DNA of 64,000 nucleotides from Alteribacillus iranensis (GCF_900113025.1 NZ_FONT01000005.1:62001-126000); one strand, 5' to 3'. Counted from the stretch's first letter, positions 18,282-27,626 are shown. Program-made: numbers and translations. Notes: a model not told the origin generated them from the letters alone.

Positions 18282-19670
18282 TTATATCAGAACATGCCCA
18301 ATTTGTAATGCAGTTAATAACAATACAAAATAGACTGCGCAAAAAGAAACATTCCAATTTGATATTTGAAAAGGCGGTTTCTCTACTATATTTGACATTA
18401 CTCCTATCGTGGCATTATACGGTCCCATCAAAAATGCCGGCACTGCACTTCCTAACATCATTAATGCTAATAGTAAATGAGATATGCCTAGGACATCAGG
18501 ATTTAACGCCTCCACAACTAACACAAATGTTACGGCGGGATGTAACCCAAGAAAAGCAAATAACAAAGGTATAAAGGGAAGTATTATGAGAACGAACTGG
18601 ATACCTATACTATTTACCAAGGATTCGATGACCTTATTTATACTTTGGTCCATACCAGACATATTTATAGCTGAGATAAAAAAGCCAGCAGATAAGAACA
18701 AGAAAAATTGATCTTTCATTTTTAAAAGATGGGTGGAAAAATGCCCTTTTAACCCTTCGAAAAAATTTTTAGGTTTCTTTAACAAGACGGCCCATGCTAA
18801 AGAAAAGGGAATGACTAACAAGCTAATGGTAAAAATAAAACTTAATTCAAAAAAATACTCCGTTATCATCACAACGATATTTAGTAACAAAATGGCCAAT
18901 ATAATATGCAGGAGACGTGCATGTGACTTTTCCTGAGAAACTTCTAAGGTGGCAGAAATTTGTTGTTTTGTTTCAGCCTCTTCTTTATTTACTGAACCAT
19001 TGTTTCTCCGTATATGCAGCTTTGCCATAAACCAGTCTAAGAGTAATCCTACAATACTTAATGGGACTAAGTATGTAATCACACCAGTGTAGCTTACGCC
19101 AGTCATTTCTATAACAACTCCAACGATAGGTGTGACTGGTGTCCACAATACAGGCATTGCAAAGCCATGGGTAATGGAACGAGACATAAAGCGCTCTTTG
19201 TCTTGGATGGGAAAGCTATTCAACGATGGACGAATGGAATAGTAAGTCATTGGTAACGCTGCTAAATTCATAAATGAGCTTAAGAAAAAAGAAGTTCCTG
19301 ATGAGACCATATAAAGCTGGTCTTTGCTCTTCACTTTTTTTCTTATCACTCCCTCTACATCATTCGCATACCCGCCTAATTTAATGGGCAGAGCGAGAAT
19401 AGGTATTAATGCAAAAAGAGTTAATAAATTCATCATTGGCCCAAAGGCGAATATGTACTCCCCCCATGAAGTACCACTAGAGTAAAGCATGAGAAATCCC
19501 GCCGCTAAAAAAAGGATCCCGAACGTAAGAACGATTTTTCCAACGGTAGCAATACTCCATACCACTGCTAGAAAAGCAGCCAATGATAACAAGATCTCAA
19601 TGATAGAATGGGAATAAATATTAGAGATTAAATATAAAGAAATAGCTATAAAGAATAATAATCTTACCAT
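18282..19670 (-). CDS. Putative ion-transporter-superfamily permease
   Basis: 462-aa membrane protein with about 11-12 hydrophobic segments in two halves joined by a charged loop (about 225-255). The second half contains LGLHPAVTFVLVVEALNPD and ALMMLGSAVPAFLMGPYNAT, suggestive of the DASS/ArsB-like ion transporter superfamily, where small-residue helix breaks bind substrate. No specific family recognised. Start ATG 19670 has a G-rich but poor ribosome binding site. Next gene upstream belongs to the GTATAC regulon; no such site precedes this gene directly, so membership by read-through is possible. Confidence 0.6.
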   Translation of the reverse strand: MVRLLFFIAISLYLISNIYSHSIIEILLSLAAFLAVVWSIATVGKIVLTFGILFLAAGFLMLYSSGTSWGEYIFAFGPMMNLLTLFALIPILALPIKLGGYANDVEGVIRKKVKSKDQLYMVSSGTSFFLSSFMNLAALPMTYYSIRPSLNSFPIQDKERFMSRSITHGFAMPVLWTPVTPIVGVVIEMTGVSYTGVITYLVPLSIVGLLLDWFMAKLHIRRNNGSVNKEEAETKQQISATLEVSQEKSHARLLHIILAILLLNIVVMITEYFFELSFIFTISLLVIPFSLAWAVLLKKPKNFFEGLKGHFSTHLLKMKDQFFLFLSAGFFISAINMSGMDQSINKVIESLVNSIGIQFVLIILPFIPLLFAFLGLHPAVTFVLVVEALNPDVLGISHLLLALMMLGSAVPAFLMGPYNATIGVMSNIVEKPPFQISNWNVSFCAVYFVLLLTALQIGHVLI

Positions 19671-19730
19671 AAATAGCCGCCCCCCTTCGGAGTACTGTCT
19701 GCTTCACTACTTCAGCATCTTTATGTATAA

Positions 19731-19785
19731 TGTTGCCTCTGTTGGCCTACCAATTATTCTACCAGCTAGTCCAACAGAGGCAACA
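19731..19785. repeat. Perfect 15-bp inverted repeat with 25-nt loop
   Basis: TGTTGCCTCTGTTGG and its exact complement CCAACAGAGGCAACA (19771-19785), downstream of the small cysteine-rich gene. Probably an RNA hairpin acting as a terminator or 3-prime stabiliser for the minus-strand transcript; no T-tract follows on either strand. Confidence 0.7.
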
Positions 19786-19793
19786 GTCTAAAC

Positions 19794-20000
19794 CTAACCC
19801 TCCCATATCACAGGAGGGCGGCACTTTATTTTCACCTTACCATTGATTTCTTCATAATGAGTTACCCAAGTACAATTCTTACATACACTTTTACAAACAT
19901 ACCCGTGTAAAGAGCAAGGCACTTCTTTATCTGCCGTGACGTTTTCTTCTCTTTCTTTAAATAAGTGTTCCTGCCAGTTTAATTGACCGGGTATAACCAT
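19794..20000 (-). CDS. Small cysteine-rich protein
   Basis: 68 aa from ATG 20000, which has AAAGGGGTGGGGG just upstream; the frame is open further up to 20045 but that part overlaps an operator. Four cysteines occur in CSLHGYVCKSVCKNC, with one more near the C terminus (KCRPP), so metal or iron-sulfur binding is possible. No family recognised. A GTATAC operator lies 27 bp upstream, which places it in the GntR regulon. A second small Cys-rich protein of the same regulon is encoded at 33687-33884. Confidence 0.6.
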   Translation of the reverse strand: MVIPGQLNWQEHLFKEREENVTADKEVPCSLHGYVCKSVCKNCTWVTHYEEINGKVKIKCRPPVIWEG

Positions 20001-20026
20001 TGCCCCCACCCCTTTACCCACTCTAT

Positions 20027-20043
20027 ATTGTATATTGTATACC
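20027..20043. promoter_or_regulatory. GTATAC operator, site 1
   Basis: ATTGTATATTGTATACC, 16 of 17 matches to the consensus TTTGTATA-nn-GTATACC derived from this cluster. Lies before the small Cys-rich gene. Confidence 0.7.
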
Positions 20044-20089
20044 AAAATAAACGTTAATAAAAGGATTATTTTTTATAACCCCTTCACTT

Positions 20090-20341
20090 CTACTCATTTC
20101 CAACGGAGGTCTTGCTTGCAAATGGAGTATCCTGTAATTTGATGGACTCGGATGGACAACACTCAAAAGCCTCTATCACATCTTCTTCTAATTCTTCCGG
20201 TACTTCTTCCGTACCTGTGTTATGGTCTATTATTACTTGAGAAAGTCCCTCATCATCATATTCAAATATGTCTGGGGCTATATCTTCACATGACCCGCAC
20301 GAAATACAAGTTTCTTTATCAACAAATGTATATTTAGCCAT
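20090..20341 (-). CDS. 4Fe-4S ferredoxin
   Basis: 83-aa acidic ferredoxin. The cluster motif CISCGSC near residue 11 and a later ECCP supply four cysteines for one [4Fe-4S] cluster, as in Bacillus Fer. Start ATG 20341 has GAGAGGAGAA nine bases upstream; an in-frame GTG at 20365 lies inside the preceding gene's stop region and is less likely. It follows the ferredoxin-NADP reductase directly, so the pair forms an electron chain from NADPH, probably to the diiron oxidase upstream in the operon. Confidence 0.9.
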   Translation of the reverse strand: MAKYTFVDKETCISCGSCEDIAPDIFEYDDEGLSQVIIDHNTGTEEVPEELEEDVIEAFECCPSESIKLQDTPFASKTSVGNE

Positions 20342-20364
20342 AAACTTATTCTCCTCTCTTCTCA

Positions 20365-21351
20365 CTAAGCCATCACTGATGTACTGTGTAACGGCTGTAC
20401 TTTAGCTGCTGGATCAATATATGCCTTTGCATTATTCACTGCAGTAGGAGCTTCACCAAAGCCAGTTGCTATTAATTTAACTTTGCCGTCGAAAGTCGTT
20501 ATATCTCCTGCTGCATAAACCCCAGGAATGTTCGTTTCCATTTTGGAATTTACAACGATAGAATTTTTATCTATCTCTACCCCTATATTTTTTAAAGGAC
20601 CTAATGAGGATACATAACCATAATTAACAATGAGCTCATCGACAGCTATATGCTCAACTTCTTTTGTTTTACTATTCTCTATCACTACTTCTCGAATTCT
20701 ATCTTCCCCAATGAAGTTACATGGCTGGTATGGTGTTTTTATCGAGACCGTTGAACGAAGCATTTTTTCTACACTATGCTCATGAGCTCTAAATTTATTT
20801 CTTCGATGAATAACACTGACTTTTTGCGCAATTGGTTCTAGCATATTTGCCCAATCTACAGCTGAATCTCCGCCCCCGCATATCGCCACTTTTTTGTTTT
20901 GAAAATAGTCGAGATGATCTATAGAGTAATGGAGATTTTTTTCTTCAAATTTTTCGTATCCATCAATTAATAGCTTACGTGGTTGAAAAGCACCTACACC
21001 TGCTGTAATAATAACGGTCTTTGTTAAGTGTACCTCTTTATCAGTTGTTAACATTATCGTTCCATCAGATAAGCGATCTAATCCTTCCACTGATTGTTCT
21101 AAGCAAATCGCAGGGTTAAATTGCTTCGTTTGTTCTTCTAACCGCGTTACTAGTTCTTTTGCTCTTATTTTCGGAAAACCGGCTACATCATATATATATT
21201 TCTCAGGGTATAAAGCTCCCAATTGGCCGCCTAGCTGAGGCATGCTTTCAATGATTTTGACTGATGCCTGTCTTAGCCCGGCATAGAAGGCGGCAAATAA
21301 ACCAGCCGGTCCTCCGCCAATAATTGTTATATCCGTTACACTTTCATCCAT
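20365..21351 (-). CDS. Ferredoxin-NADP+ reductase, thioredoxin-reductase type (YumC-like)
   Basis: Flavoprotein of 328 aa that transfers electrons between NADPH and ferredoxin. The FAD-binding [10 protein letters not shown] is near the N terminus, the NADPH-binding [11 protein letters not shown] near residue 160, and the second FAD motif GVYAAGDI near 290. It lacks the CxxC disulfide of true thioredoxin reductase, which supports the YumC-type assignment. Start ATG 21351 is preceded by GCGGAGGTGG. It is followed by its probable partner ferredoxin. Its position in a catabolic regulon suggests a dedicated role besides any housekeeping one. Confidence 0.88.
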   Translation of the reverse strand: MDESVTDITIIGGGPAGLFAAFYAGLRQASVKIIESMPQLGGQLGALYPEKYIYDVAGFPKIRAKELVTRLEEQTKQFNPAICLEQSVEGLDRLSDGTIMLTTDKEVHLTKTVIITAGVGAFQPRKLLIDGYEKFEEKNLHYSIDHLDYFQNKKVAICGGGDSAVDWANMLEPIAQKVSVIHRRNKFRAHEHSVEKMLRSTVSIKTPYQPCNFIGEDRIREVVIENSKTKEVEHIAVDELIVNYGYVSSLGPLKNIGVEIDKNSIVVNSKMETNIPGVYAAGDITTFDGKVKLIATGFGEAPTAVNNAKAYIDPAAKVQPLHSTSVMA

Positions 21352-21374
21352 GGATCCACCTCCGCTTCCTTGTC

Positions 21375-21926
21375 TTAAATGAGAAGTCCTGACATAAACA
21401 ATCCCCCATAACATAGCGCTCCAACTATCACCAGGGCAGGATGAATTTGTAGCTTTTCCAATGATAAGTAACTTAGCAAAGCGATGATTACGAGGTGTAC
21501 TACCCCACTAGCTTCATAGGAGTTATAGAAAAACTGGATAGCGAGTATTCCTAATAAAATAGCTATCACTGGTTGTACAGACCGCGTCATAAATTTTACT
21601 TGCAATGAATCTTTAAACATAGCTGCAAATCGAAGCAAAATCACTACTGCAATAGCTGAAGGAGCAATCGTCGCAAAAAGTGCGATACCAGCCCCGGCTA
21701 CTCCCCCCACTTCATAACCAATAAACCCTCCTAATTTTGTGGCTATCGGACCGGGGAGTGCATTAGCAATGGCTAACAGTTCGCTAAATTCATGATTAGA
21801 CATCCATCCGTAACGATTAACGACTTCATTTTGGATTAACGGAATAGTGGCAGGTCCTCCGCCATACCCTAATAAATTAGCTAAAAAGAATGCCATAAAT
21901 ATATCTACATATGTCATCACTATCAC
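21375..21926 (-). CDS. CHR-family transporter, short chain, second half
   Basis: 183-aa single-domain chromate-ion-transporter-family protein with about six helices and the motifs [14 protein letters not shown] and [11 protein letters not shown]. Short CHR proteins work as pairs in gram-positives; its partner is the gene just upstream. GTG 21926 overlaps the partner's stop by 4 bp, so translation is probably coupled. Chromate efflux is one possibility; within this catabolic regulon, export or import of another oxyanion or an organic acid is also plausible. Confidence 0.82.
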   Translation of the reverse strand: MIVMTYVDIFMAFFLANLLGYGGGPATIPLIQNEVVNRYGWMSNHEFSELLAIANALPGPIATKLGGFIGYEVGGVAGAGIALFATIAPSAIAVVILLRFAAMFKDSLQVKFMTRSVQPVIAILLGILAIQFFYNSYEASGVVHLVIIALLSYLSLEKLQIHPALVIVGALCYGGLFMSGLLI

Positions 21927-22519
21927 TGGACTTTCTTTTTGATTTTCTCGGTTACTTTCAGACTTTCTTTTATTTTTCTATTCTTGTACATGGCAAACAG
22001 AAAGGAGACAGATAGGAAGATGAAAACTACAATACCAGGATGAATGTTGAATAACTCTATAAAAACAAGACATATGACCGCTCCCCCTAACGCCCCTTTC
22101 ACTCCTAAGCCTTTGGAAGCTTTTTTTAAAAAATTCAGAGCCATTGTTAATAACATAATTGCAATGACAGGGGTGACCCCTTGTATCATTCCATTGATGA
22201 AGGGAGATGACCGAAATGAATAAAAAAAACTTAATAGAGCAATCAAAGCGAATAGGGAAGGGAGTATGTGGGCAAAAACTGCTATTACAGCTCCTGCTAT
22301 TCCTTTTACTTTATATCCCACATAGGCTGCCATTTTCGTCGCGATGGGCCCGGGAAGTGTGTTGGCTAATGCTAACGTTTCACCAAACTCATCCCGATCC
22401 ATCCAGTTATAATTTTTCACGGCCTCATATTCTATAAGTGGTATGACCGACGGACCTCCCCCGTACCCCAACACTCCTGATCTAGCAAACCCAATGGTAA
22501 TCTGTAAATATGGATGCAA
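21923..22519 (-). CDS. CHR-family transporter, short chain, first half
   Basis: 198-aa paralogue and partner of the following gene, with VLGYGGGPSVIPLI near the N terminus and [14 protein letters not shown] after helix 1, plus a basic C-terminal tail. Start TTG 22519 has AAAGGGGGAG upstream. The two halves presumably form an antiparallel heterodimer. It sits between the GlcG-like gene and the ferredoxin reductase, all in one direction. Confidence 0.82.
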   Translation of the reverse strand: MHPYLQITIGFARSGVLGYGGGPSVIPLIEYEAVKNYNWMDRDEFGETLALANTLPGPIATKMAAYVGYKVKGIAGAVIAVFAHILPSLFALIALLSFFYSFRSSPFINGMIQGVTPVIAIMLLTMALNFLKKASKGLGVKGALGGAVICLVFIELFNIHPGIVVFIFLSVSFLFAMYKNRKIKESLKVTEKIKKKVQ

Positions 22520-22589
22520 TCATTCACTCCCCCTTTCAGGTGACTGAAGGGCGGTAATAATTAGACCACCCCTCCCTGCCTTTTCATGT

Positions 22590-23069
22590 TTATCGTTTAA
22601 TATCCGCATCGGTTATAACTTCATGTCCGTCATTCTTTAAGTGTTCTGCTAAAGCCGCTAGAGCTGCGGTTCCTACTGCTGTATCTTGTTCTCCGTTTCC
22701 GCCGCTGACCCCGACACCACCGATTACTTCTCCGTTAACGACAACTGGAAAACCACCAACGAATGTCGCAAATTTTCCAGGTATCATATGTTGAATACCA
22801 AATGCTTCATTACCCGGCAAGACTGGGCCATTTGGTTCCCGATTAAATAAATGAGTTGAGCGCTTGTGACCTGCTGCTGTAAAACCTTTCGCCATAGCAA
22901 TTTCAGGTCCGGTCACTCGAGACTTATTCATTCGTTCCATCGCGATCACATAGCCTCCGCTATCGACTACAGCTATGGTTTCTAACACGTTTATTTCTTC
23001 AGCTTTTTTTCGGGCTGCCTCAATCATTAACTTTGCTTCTTCTAAAGTCAGCTCATATACTTGATGCAT
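22590..23069 (-). CDS. GlcG/HbpS-family protein
   Basis: 159 aa covering the whole GlcG/HbpS domain (DUF336), with AVVDSGGYVIAMERM, GKFATFVGGFPVVVNGEVIGGVGVSGG and a C-terminal AALAAL helix. Members are found in glycolate, propanediol and aromatic degradation loci and in heme sensing; some bind heme or a cobalamin-related ligand, and the general function is unclear. Start ATG 23069 with GGAGG. It lies 15 bp after the aldehyde dehydrogenase gene, in the same operon as the diiron oxidase. Confidence 0.85.
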   Translation of the reverse strand: MHQVYELTLEEAKLMIEAARKKAEEINVLETIAVVDSGGYVIAMERMNKSRVTGPEIAMAKGFTAAGHKRSTHLFNREPNGPVLPGNEAFGIQHMIPGKFATFVGGFPVVVNGEVIGGVGVSGGNGEQDTAVGTAALAALAEHLKNDGHEVITDADIKR

Positions 23070-23084
23070 AGCTATGTCTCCTCC

Positions 23085-24548
23085 TTAATAACCAACATAA
23101 ACTGTTTTTGTTTGAGTAAAGAATTCCATGCCGACTCGTCCTGATTCTCTAAAAGTAGATGTGCTAGATTTTTTCAATCCTCCAAAAGGAGCGTTAATTA
23201 AATTTCCGGTAGTTGTTCGATTCACTTTTACTGTTCCTGCTTCAATGTCTTTCGTGAATTGTTTCGCTTGTTGAATATTCTCCGTCACAATGGAAGCAGC
23301 TAATCCGTACTCTACATCGTTAGCAATTTGTATCGCTTCCTCATAAGAGTTCGCTTTTAAAATAGAGATAACTGGTCCAAATATTTCTTCTTGAGCGATT
23401 CGCATATGTTGATTTACTCCTGAGAATATAGCTGGTTCTACAAAATAGCCGTTATTATACTCTTGGCCCTCTAAACGCTTTCCGCCATATTCAAGGTGTG
23501 CTCCTTCTTCTTTTCCGATCCCAATGTATTTTAATACCGTATCCATTTGTTTCTGGTTAGCGAGCGGGCCTATTTTTGTATCTTTGTTTAGACCATTTCC
23601 GATAACTAATTCTTTTGTCTTTTCTATTAATGTTTCCTTAAATTCCTCCGCTACCGACTCCATCACAATTACTCGGCTCGTTCCTGTACAAGCTTGCCCT
23701 GTTAGAGAGAACCCTCCGTTGATAGACAGTGTAGCCGCTTTTTCTATATTTGCATCTTCCATGACAATCAATGGGTTCTTCCCACCAAGTTCCATTTGGG
23801 TTCTCGTTGTAAGGGAAGCTTTTTGATGAATATCTTCTCCGGCACTTGTTGATCCAGTAAATGTTACAGCTTTTACCGCAGGGTGAGTAATAAGACGATC
23901 TCCAATTTCAGATGATTTCCCAGTTATAAAGTTGATTACTCCTTTAGGAATCCCTGCCTCATGTAAAGCTTCTACTAAGCGATACGCAATTAATGGGGTG
24001 TCCGAGGATGGTTTAAATACTACCGTATTCCCGGTCATAAGGGCGGGAGCGATTTTTCGCGCGGGAATAGAAATTGGGAAATTCCAAGGTGTAATAACAG
24101 TGACGACTCCTAACGGTTCTCTTTCCGTATACACATCCATAGATGGGTCGTCATTTGGAAATGTCTCTCCCGTGAAGCTTAACCCTTCCACCGCATAATA
24201 TCGCAAGGTTTGAGCAGATCGTTTCACTTCTCCTTGTGCCGCCGAAATGATTTTCCCTTCTTCTTTTGTAAGTTCCTCTCCATATTCCTCGGCTTTGCTC
24301 TCTAAAATATCTGCAGCCTTATTTAAAATCTCGGCTCGTTTCGACGGTGCCATTCGAGCCCACGTTGGAAATGCTTCTTCAGCCGCGTCAATTGCTTGCT
24401 CCACATCCTCTGGCGTGGAAGCTTGAAACCGACCTAATATTTGTTCAGTGTTGGCCGGGTTAATACTGTCGAACGTTTTCTGATCTCGGCTTCCTTGCCA
24501 TGTGCCGTTAATATAGTTATTGTAACTTTCAATTTTTGTCTGTAACAA
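23085..24548 (-). CDS. Aldehyde dehydrogenase (KGSADH/YcbD-like)
   Basis: 487-aa NAD(P)-dependent aldehyde dehydrogenase. The core motifs are VITPWNFPIS, FTGSTSAGE, MELGGKNP with the general-base Glu, and the catalytic Cys in TGQACTGTSR. The ACTGTSR form and overall pattern resemble 2-oxoglutarate-semialdehyde dehydrogenases of the YcbD group more than succinate-semialdehyde or betaine-aldehyde types. Start TTG 24548 follows AGAGGTGG; an in-frame TTG at 24566 lacks a site. It lies directly after the diiron oxidase gene and probably oxidises the aldehyde made by that pathway. Exact substrate unknown. Confidence 0.82.
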   Translation of the reverse strand: MLQTKIESYNNYINGTWQGSRDQKTFDSINPANTEQILGRFQASTPEDVEQAIDAAEEAFPTWARMAPSKRAEILNKAADILESKAEEYGEELTKEEGKIISAAQGEVKRSAQTLRYYAVEGLSFTGETFPNDDPSMDVYTEREPLGVVTVITPWNFPISIPARKIAPALMTGNTVVFKPSSDTPLIAYRLVEALHEAGIPKGVINFITGKSSEIGDRLITHPAVKAVTFTGSTSAGEDIHQKASLTTRTQMELGGKNPLIVMEDANIEKAATLSINGGFSLTGQACTGTSRVIVMESVAEEFKETLIEKTKELVIGNGLNKDTKIGPLANQKQMDTVLKYIGIGKEEGAHLEYGGKRLEGQEYNNGYFVEPAIFSGVNQHMRIAQEEIFGPVISILKANSYEEAIQIANDVEYGLAASIVTENIQQAKQFTKDIEAGTVKVNRTTTGNLINAPFGGLKKSSTSTFRESGRVGMEFFTQTKTVYVGY

Positions 24549-24625
24549 ATGACCACCTCTTCTCAATTATTGGTATTGTTTAGGCAGCTTCCAATTGGAA
24601 ACTGCCATTTTTACAACTTATACTC

Positions 24626-25345
24626 TTATACACTTGCTTTTTCTAAATCTTCTTTTAAGTAAGCTTCATAGAGACCGTCCATGTACATTCTTCTCATATC
24701 AGCTCCTGTACGGACGATATCAAGACATCTTTGTTGAAGTTCAGGAGTATCGGCGTATTTTAAGACGATAGAATATCCTCTTTCTCCATGAATTTCATCA
24801 GAGACAATGTGAAGGTCAAAAAATTCAATCTCTTCATCGTTAAAGCCATACTTTTCGCGAAGGATAGGAGTTTGTTTTCTATAAATTGCTGGTACCTGTG
24901 ACTCCAATCCAACAACCAGTGCTGCAGTCGCCACTACAAAATTCTCTCGCATAGCAACGGAGTAACACCAGCTCTGAAGTCCTAACGTTGTCGGCTGCAT
25001 ATTTTTCGGATTTTCAACTCGCTCTCTCGTCGTTCCACATGTTTCAGCAAATCGGATAAGCAAGTCAGTATGACGATCAGCCGCTACTTCTTCCTCGTAC
25101 ATATTTTGTAGAATAAAGTCTTTCGCATCGGTATACTCTTCTGGAGTTTTAGCGTACATACTAGCCAAGTAATCTGCAAAAGGTCCTACATAGTGGTAGT
25201 GATTCTCTGCCCATCTAGCAAAGTGTTTTCGCTCTAATTTCCCTTCGGCCCATGCTAACGTAAACGGTGCTGCTTCACTATGATTCCCTTTGATTGCTTC
25301 CTCTAGCTCTCTTCTAAATTCCTCGCGTGATAAAAGTTCTGCCAT
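24626..25345 (-). CDS. Heme-oxygenase-like diiron oxidase (HDO; TenA/PqqC fold)
   Basis: 239 aa from ATG 25345 behind AAGGAGG. The fold resembles PqqC/TenA, but a complete diiron ligand set is visible: E85 and H92 (YEEEVAADRHTD), E148 (GLESQ), H179, D183 and H186 (DLHIVSDEIHGE). Spacings E-x6-H and H-x3-D-x2-H equal those of the diiron enzyme CADD. HDOs activate oxygen for N-oxygenation, C-C cleavage or desaturation; cofactorless PqqC lacks this set. The aldehyde dehydrogenase, GlcG-like, transporter, ferredoxin reductase and ferredoxin genes follow in one direction, so oxidation to an aldehyde with ferredoxin as reductant is my inference. Headed by a GTATAC operator. Confidence 0.82.
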   Translation of the reverse strand: MAELLSREEFRRELEEAIKGNHSEAAPFTLAWAEGKLERKHFARWAENHYHYVGPFADYLASMYAKTPEEYTDAKDFILQNMYEEEVAADRHTDLLIRFAETCGTTRERVENPKNMQPTTLGLQSWCYSVAMRENFVVATAALVVGLESQVPAIYRKQTPILREKYGFNDEEIEFFDLHIVSDEIHGERGYSIVLKYADTPELQQRCLDIVRTGADMRRMYMDGLYEAYLKEDLEKASV

Positions 25346-25402
25346 GTTAAATTCCTCCTTAATATTGGTAAACTTGAGTAAGTTACTAATGGTTTTTGAT
25401 AT

Positions 25403-25419
25403 ACTGTATTTGGTATACC
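25403..25419. promoter_or_regulatory. GTATAC operator, site 2
   Basis: ACTGTATTTGGTATACC, extended by a perfect 14-bp palindrome TTTGGTATACCAAA at 25409-25422. It lies 60-75 bp upstream of the diiron oxidase start. Confidence 0.72.
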
Positions 25420-25500
25420 AAAATGATTTAAATAAAGTATAGGCTACATCAGCTACTTGTGTCAATAGATTTTTAATATTTTTATTTTACTAATAATTAA

Positions 25501-26961
25501 TTACATTAATAAAATAGCAACACAAGTAGCTACAAATAGCCCGCACATTACCGGGATAAAATTTCTTCGTACTAGATCAATTGGCTTCACTCCCGCTATT
25601 CCTGCATCAGCAACTACTCCAAATGCCCATGCCGCTAATGTTCCTCCCCCTGTGAAAATAGTGGCTACTTGTCCTAAAGAAGCCAAAACGGCGACATCGA
25701 CATTCGCTGCGCCCCCTAGGGATGCCGCTAATGATCCTACAAGCGGTAAACCAGAAAAACCGGAACCATCCATGCCAGCAAGCATAGAAACAAGTACTAT
25801 ACCGAAAGATAAAAAGATGTCGTTCCCTGTAAAATAAGGGGCAGCTGCTGTTCCTATATCAAACAAAAACCCTGGTGCTCCTTCTCCTAGAATTACTTCA
25901 GCATGGTCAGGATTCCCCATAAAGAAAAAACCTGCTATCGGTATAATTGGGGCAAATATTTTAATTGCGAAGAAAAATCCTTCTCGAATGTGATTCGCAA
26001 TTAATTCAATTGATTTAGACCCTTTATCGAGCACAGTCGATATAATTAAAAGAATAACCGCACTGCCTCCCAGCAAAGCAGTTGCATCTCCACCTTGTAT
26101 AGGTTCGAGTTGAGGAGAAAATGAACGATATATCATTGTTACAACTATCCCTAATAATGTAACCGGTACCAAAATTGCTAAAAACTTCGCTCGAAAAGTA
26201 GCTTTTTCAGCTGTGGCAGCAATTTCCTCTTTTGCTTGCTTATCTTCTTGTTTATTCACATTTATGACGTCATCTGTATTTACTTGTAGTTTCCCTCTTT
26301 TCATATCTCTCTTAATGCTGTAGAGCGCTATACTTACTGCAACTACCCCAGTAATCACAGAAAAAAGCGCAGTGAACGGAAGTAATACGGTTGAATCGAT
26401 ACCAGATGAAGAGGATGTCAGTTGCGTGGCTCCTTGTATCACTACGTCTCCTGATAAAGCCATACCATGTCCCATTAAATTAACAGATACTGCCGCTCCC
26501 ATGGCTGGTAAACCCACTTTCATGGCAATCGGGATAAGTACTGTACCTACTAATGCTACAGCTGGTGTTGGCCAAAAAAAGGTAGCTGCGGCATACATTG
26601 TTATCCCTAAGATTAAAAAGGCGGTTGAAGGTGTTTTCATTAACTTTTTAACGGGCTGGATCATTAAGACATCTGCTCCTAGATTTTGCAATGACTTTAA
26701 CATTGCTACCATCATGGCTATTACTAGCATAATGTCCAGTAACTCTGTCCCTGCATTTAGAAATGCTGTAAAAAGCACTTGAACTCCACTAATGGCGGTA
26801 TCGATAAAACTATCTTTTGTGTTGTATACCATACCAATTATGAAAATTCCTAATATAGATGGTAATACCACATCACGCCTAAACACCATGAAAAGGATAA
26901 TGGTAATAATCACCAGTAAAAATATCCAGTGAGCAGATGTCATCACGACTCCCTCTTCCAT
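25501..26961 (-). CDS. Putative substrate/ion-coupled membrane transporter
   Basis: 486-aa integral membrane protein with about 11-12 helices. It has a first half (about 10-210), a charged linker (225-265) and a second half with glycine-rich helix breaks such as MLAGMDGSGFSGLPL and FTGGGTLAAW. The first half carries FFWPTPAVALVG. This layout is that of ion-transporter-superfamily carriers, but no specific family is recognised; organic-acid or amino-acid import is a guess. Start ATG 26961 has AAAGGAGGG. It diverges from the next gene with GTATAC sites in between, so it probably carries the regulon's substrate. Confidence 0.62.
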   Translation of the reverse strand: MEEGVVMTSAHWIFLLVIITIILFMVFRRDVVLPSILGIFIIGMVYNTKDSFIDTAISGVQVLFTAFLNAGTELLDIMLVIAMMVAMLKSLQNLGADVLMIQPVKKLMKTPSTAFLILGITMYAAATFFWPTPAVALVGTVLIPIAMKVGLPAMGAAVSVNLMGHGMALSGDVVIQGATQLTSSSSGIDSTVLLPFTALFSVITGVVAVSIALYSIKRDMKRGKLQVNTDDVINVNKQEDKQAKEEIAATAEKATFRAKFLAILVPVTLLGIVVTMIYRSFSPQLEPIQGGDATALLGGSAVILLIISTVLDKGSKSIELIANHIREGFFFAIKIFAPIIPIAGFFFMGNPDHAEVILGEGAPGFLFDIGTAAAPYFTGNDIFLSFGIVLVSMLAGMDGSGFSGLPLVGSLAASLGGAANVDVAVLASLGQVATIFTGGGTLAAWAFGVVADAGIAGVKPIDLVRRNFIPVMCGLFVATCVAILLM

Positions 26962-27046
26962 TAAGTTCCCTCCTTTAATAACTCCCTCTTTTGATTTCAT
27001 TTACAATGATTGATTATTATTAAATAGAGATCACCTCCTTAATAGT

Positions 27047-27059
27047 TTTGTATACCAAA
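27047..27059. promoter_or_regulatory. GTATAC operator, site 3 (half/palindrome)
   Basis: TTTGTATACCAAA, a single palindromic core without the second GTAT arm, in the divergent intergenic region and near the transporter start. Confidence 0.55.
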
Positions 27060-27174
27060 TTATTTTTTAGTATAAAGAAGCGTTATTAATTTTTCAACAA
27101 ATATTTGAAATTTTTAAATTAAAATTAAAATTTTAAAATCTGCTTGATTATCAATTTTTTTTATTTTATAATGT

Positions 27175-27191
27175 GGTATACAAAATACAAT
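27175..27191. promoter_or_regulatory. GTATAC operator, site 4
   Basis: GGTATACAAAATACAAT; its reverse complement ATTGTATTTTGTATACC aligns with the 17-bp consensus. It lies 20 bp upstream of the small divergent gene. Confidence 0.65.
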
Positions 27192-27210
27192 ATTTAAGGA
27201 GATGGTTCTT

Positions 27211-27525
27211 GTGAACAAATTTATCATTTTGACAAACAAAGAGGATTACCAAACAATTTTAGAGAACGAAGGTTTACACATAGTAGAGACATATGATTAT
27301 TATTTCTTTGATCAGCTCAAAGCAAAATATTCAATTGCCCAGGTATTATCGGATGATATTAAAATTACCTTGGTTGAAGAGAAGAATGGCAAATCCTACA
27401 TCAATCATATACCTATCAAGTTCTTTGAGTCCTTTGAAACCATAGAGGGGGCTCAAGAGGAATTAGGTGAGTTATCAGGCCCTGATTCAGATTTTTCTCA
27501 CCTCAAGTTAGCTGCAAACAGATAA
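27211..27525 (+). CDS. Small protein of unknown function
   Basis: 104 aa from GTG 27211, which has TTAAGGAG nine bases upstream; an ATG three codons earlier touches that site. No cysteines or membrane helices. It is mixed alpha/beta, with a VNKFIILTNKEDYQTILENEG start and an acidic C-terminal part. No family recognised. It is one of only two plus-strand genes in the cluster and is headed by GTATAC operators, so it is probably co-regulated with the divergent transporter. Confidence 0.6.
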   Translation: MNKFIILTNKEDYQTILENEGLHIVETYDYYFFDQLKAKYSIAQVLSDDIKITLVEEKNGKSYINHIPIKFFESFETIEGAQEELGELSGPDSDFSHLKLAANR

Positions 27526-27626
27526 GCTGAATATGTAAATAGGTCTTCCGGCTTCCTTCTTGAATAATTACTAATTATTTATCATAGTAATGAGTAAAGA
27601 GGGATACATCTTAAGGGGGAAGCATC

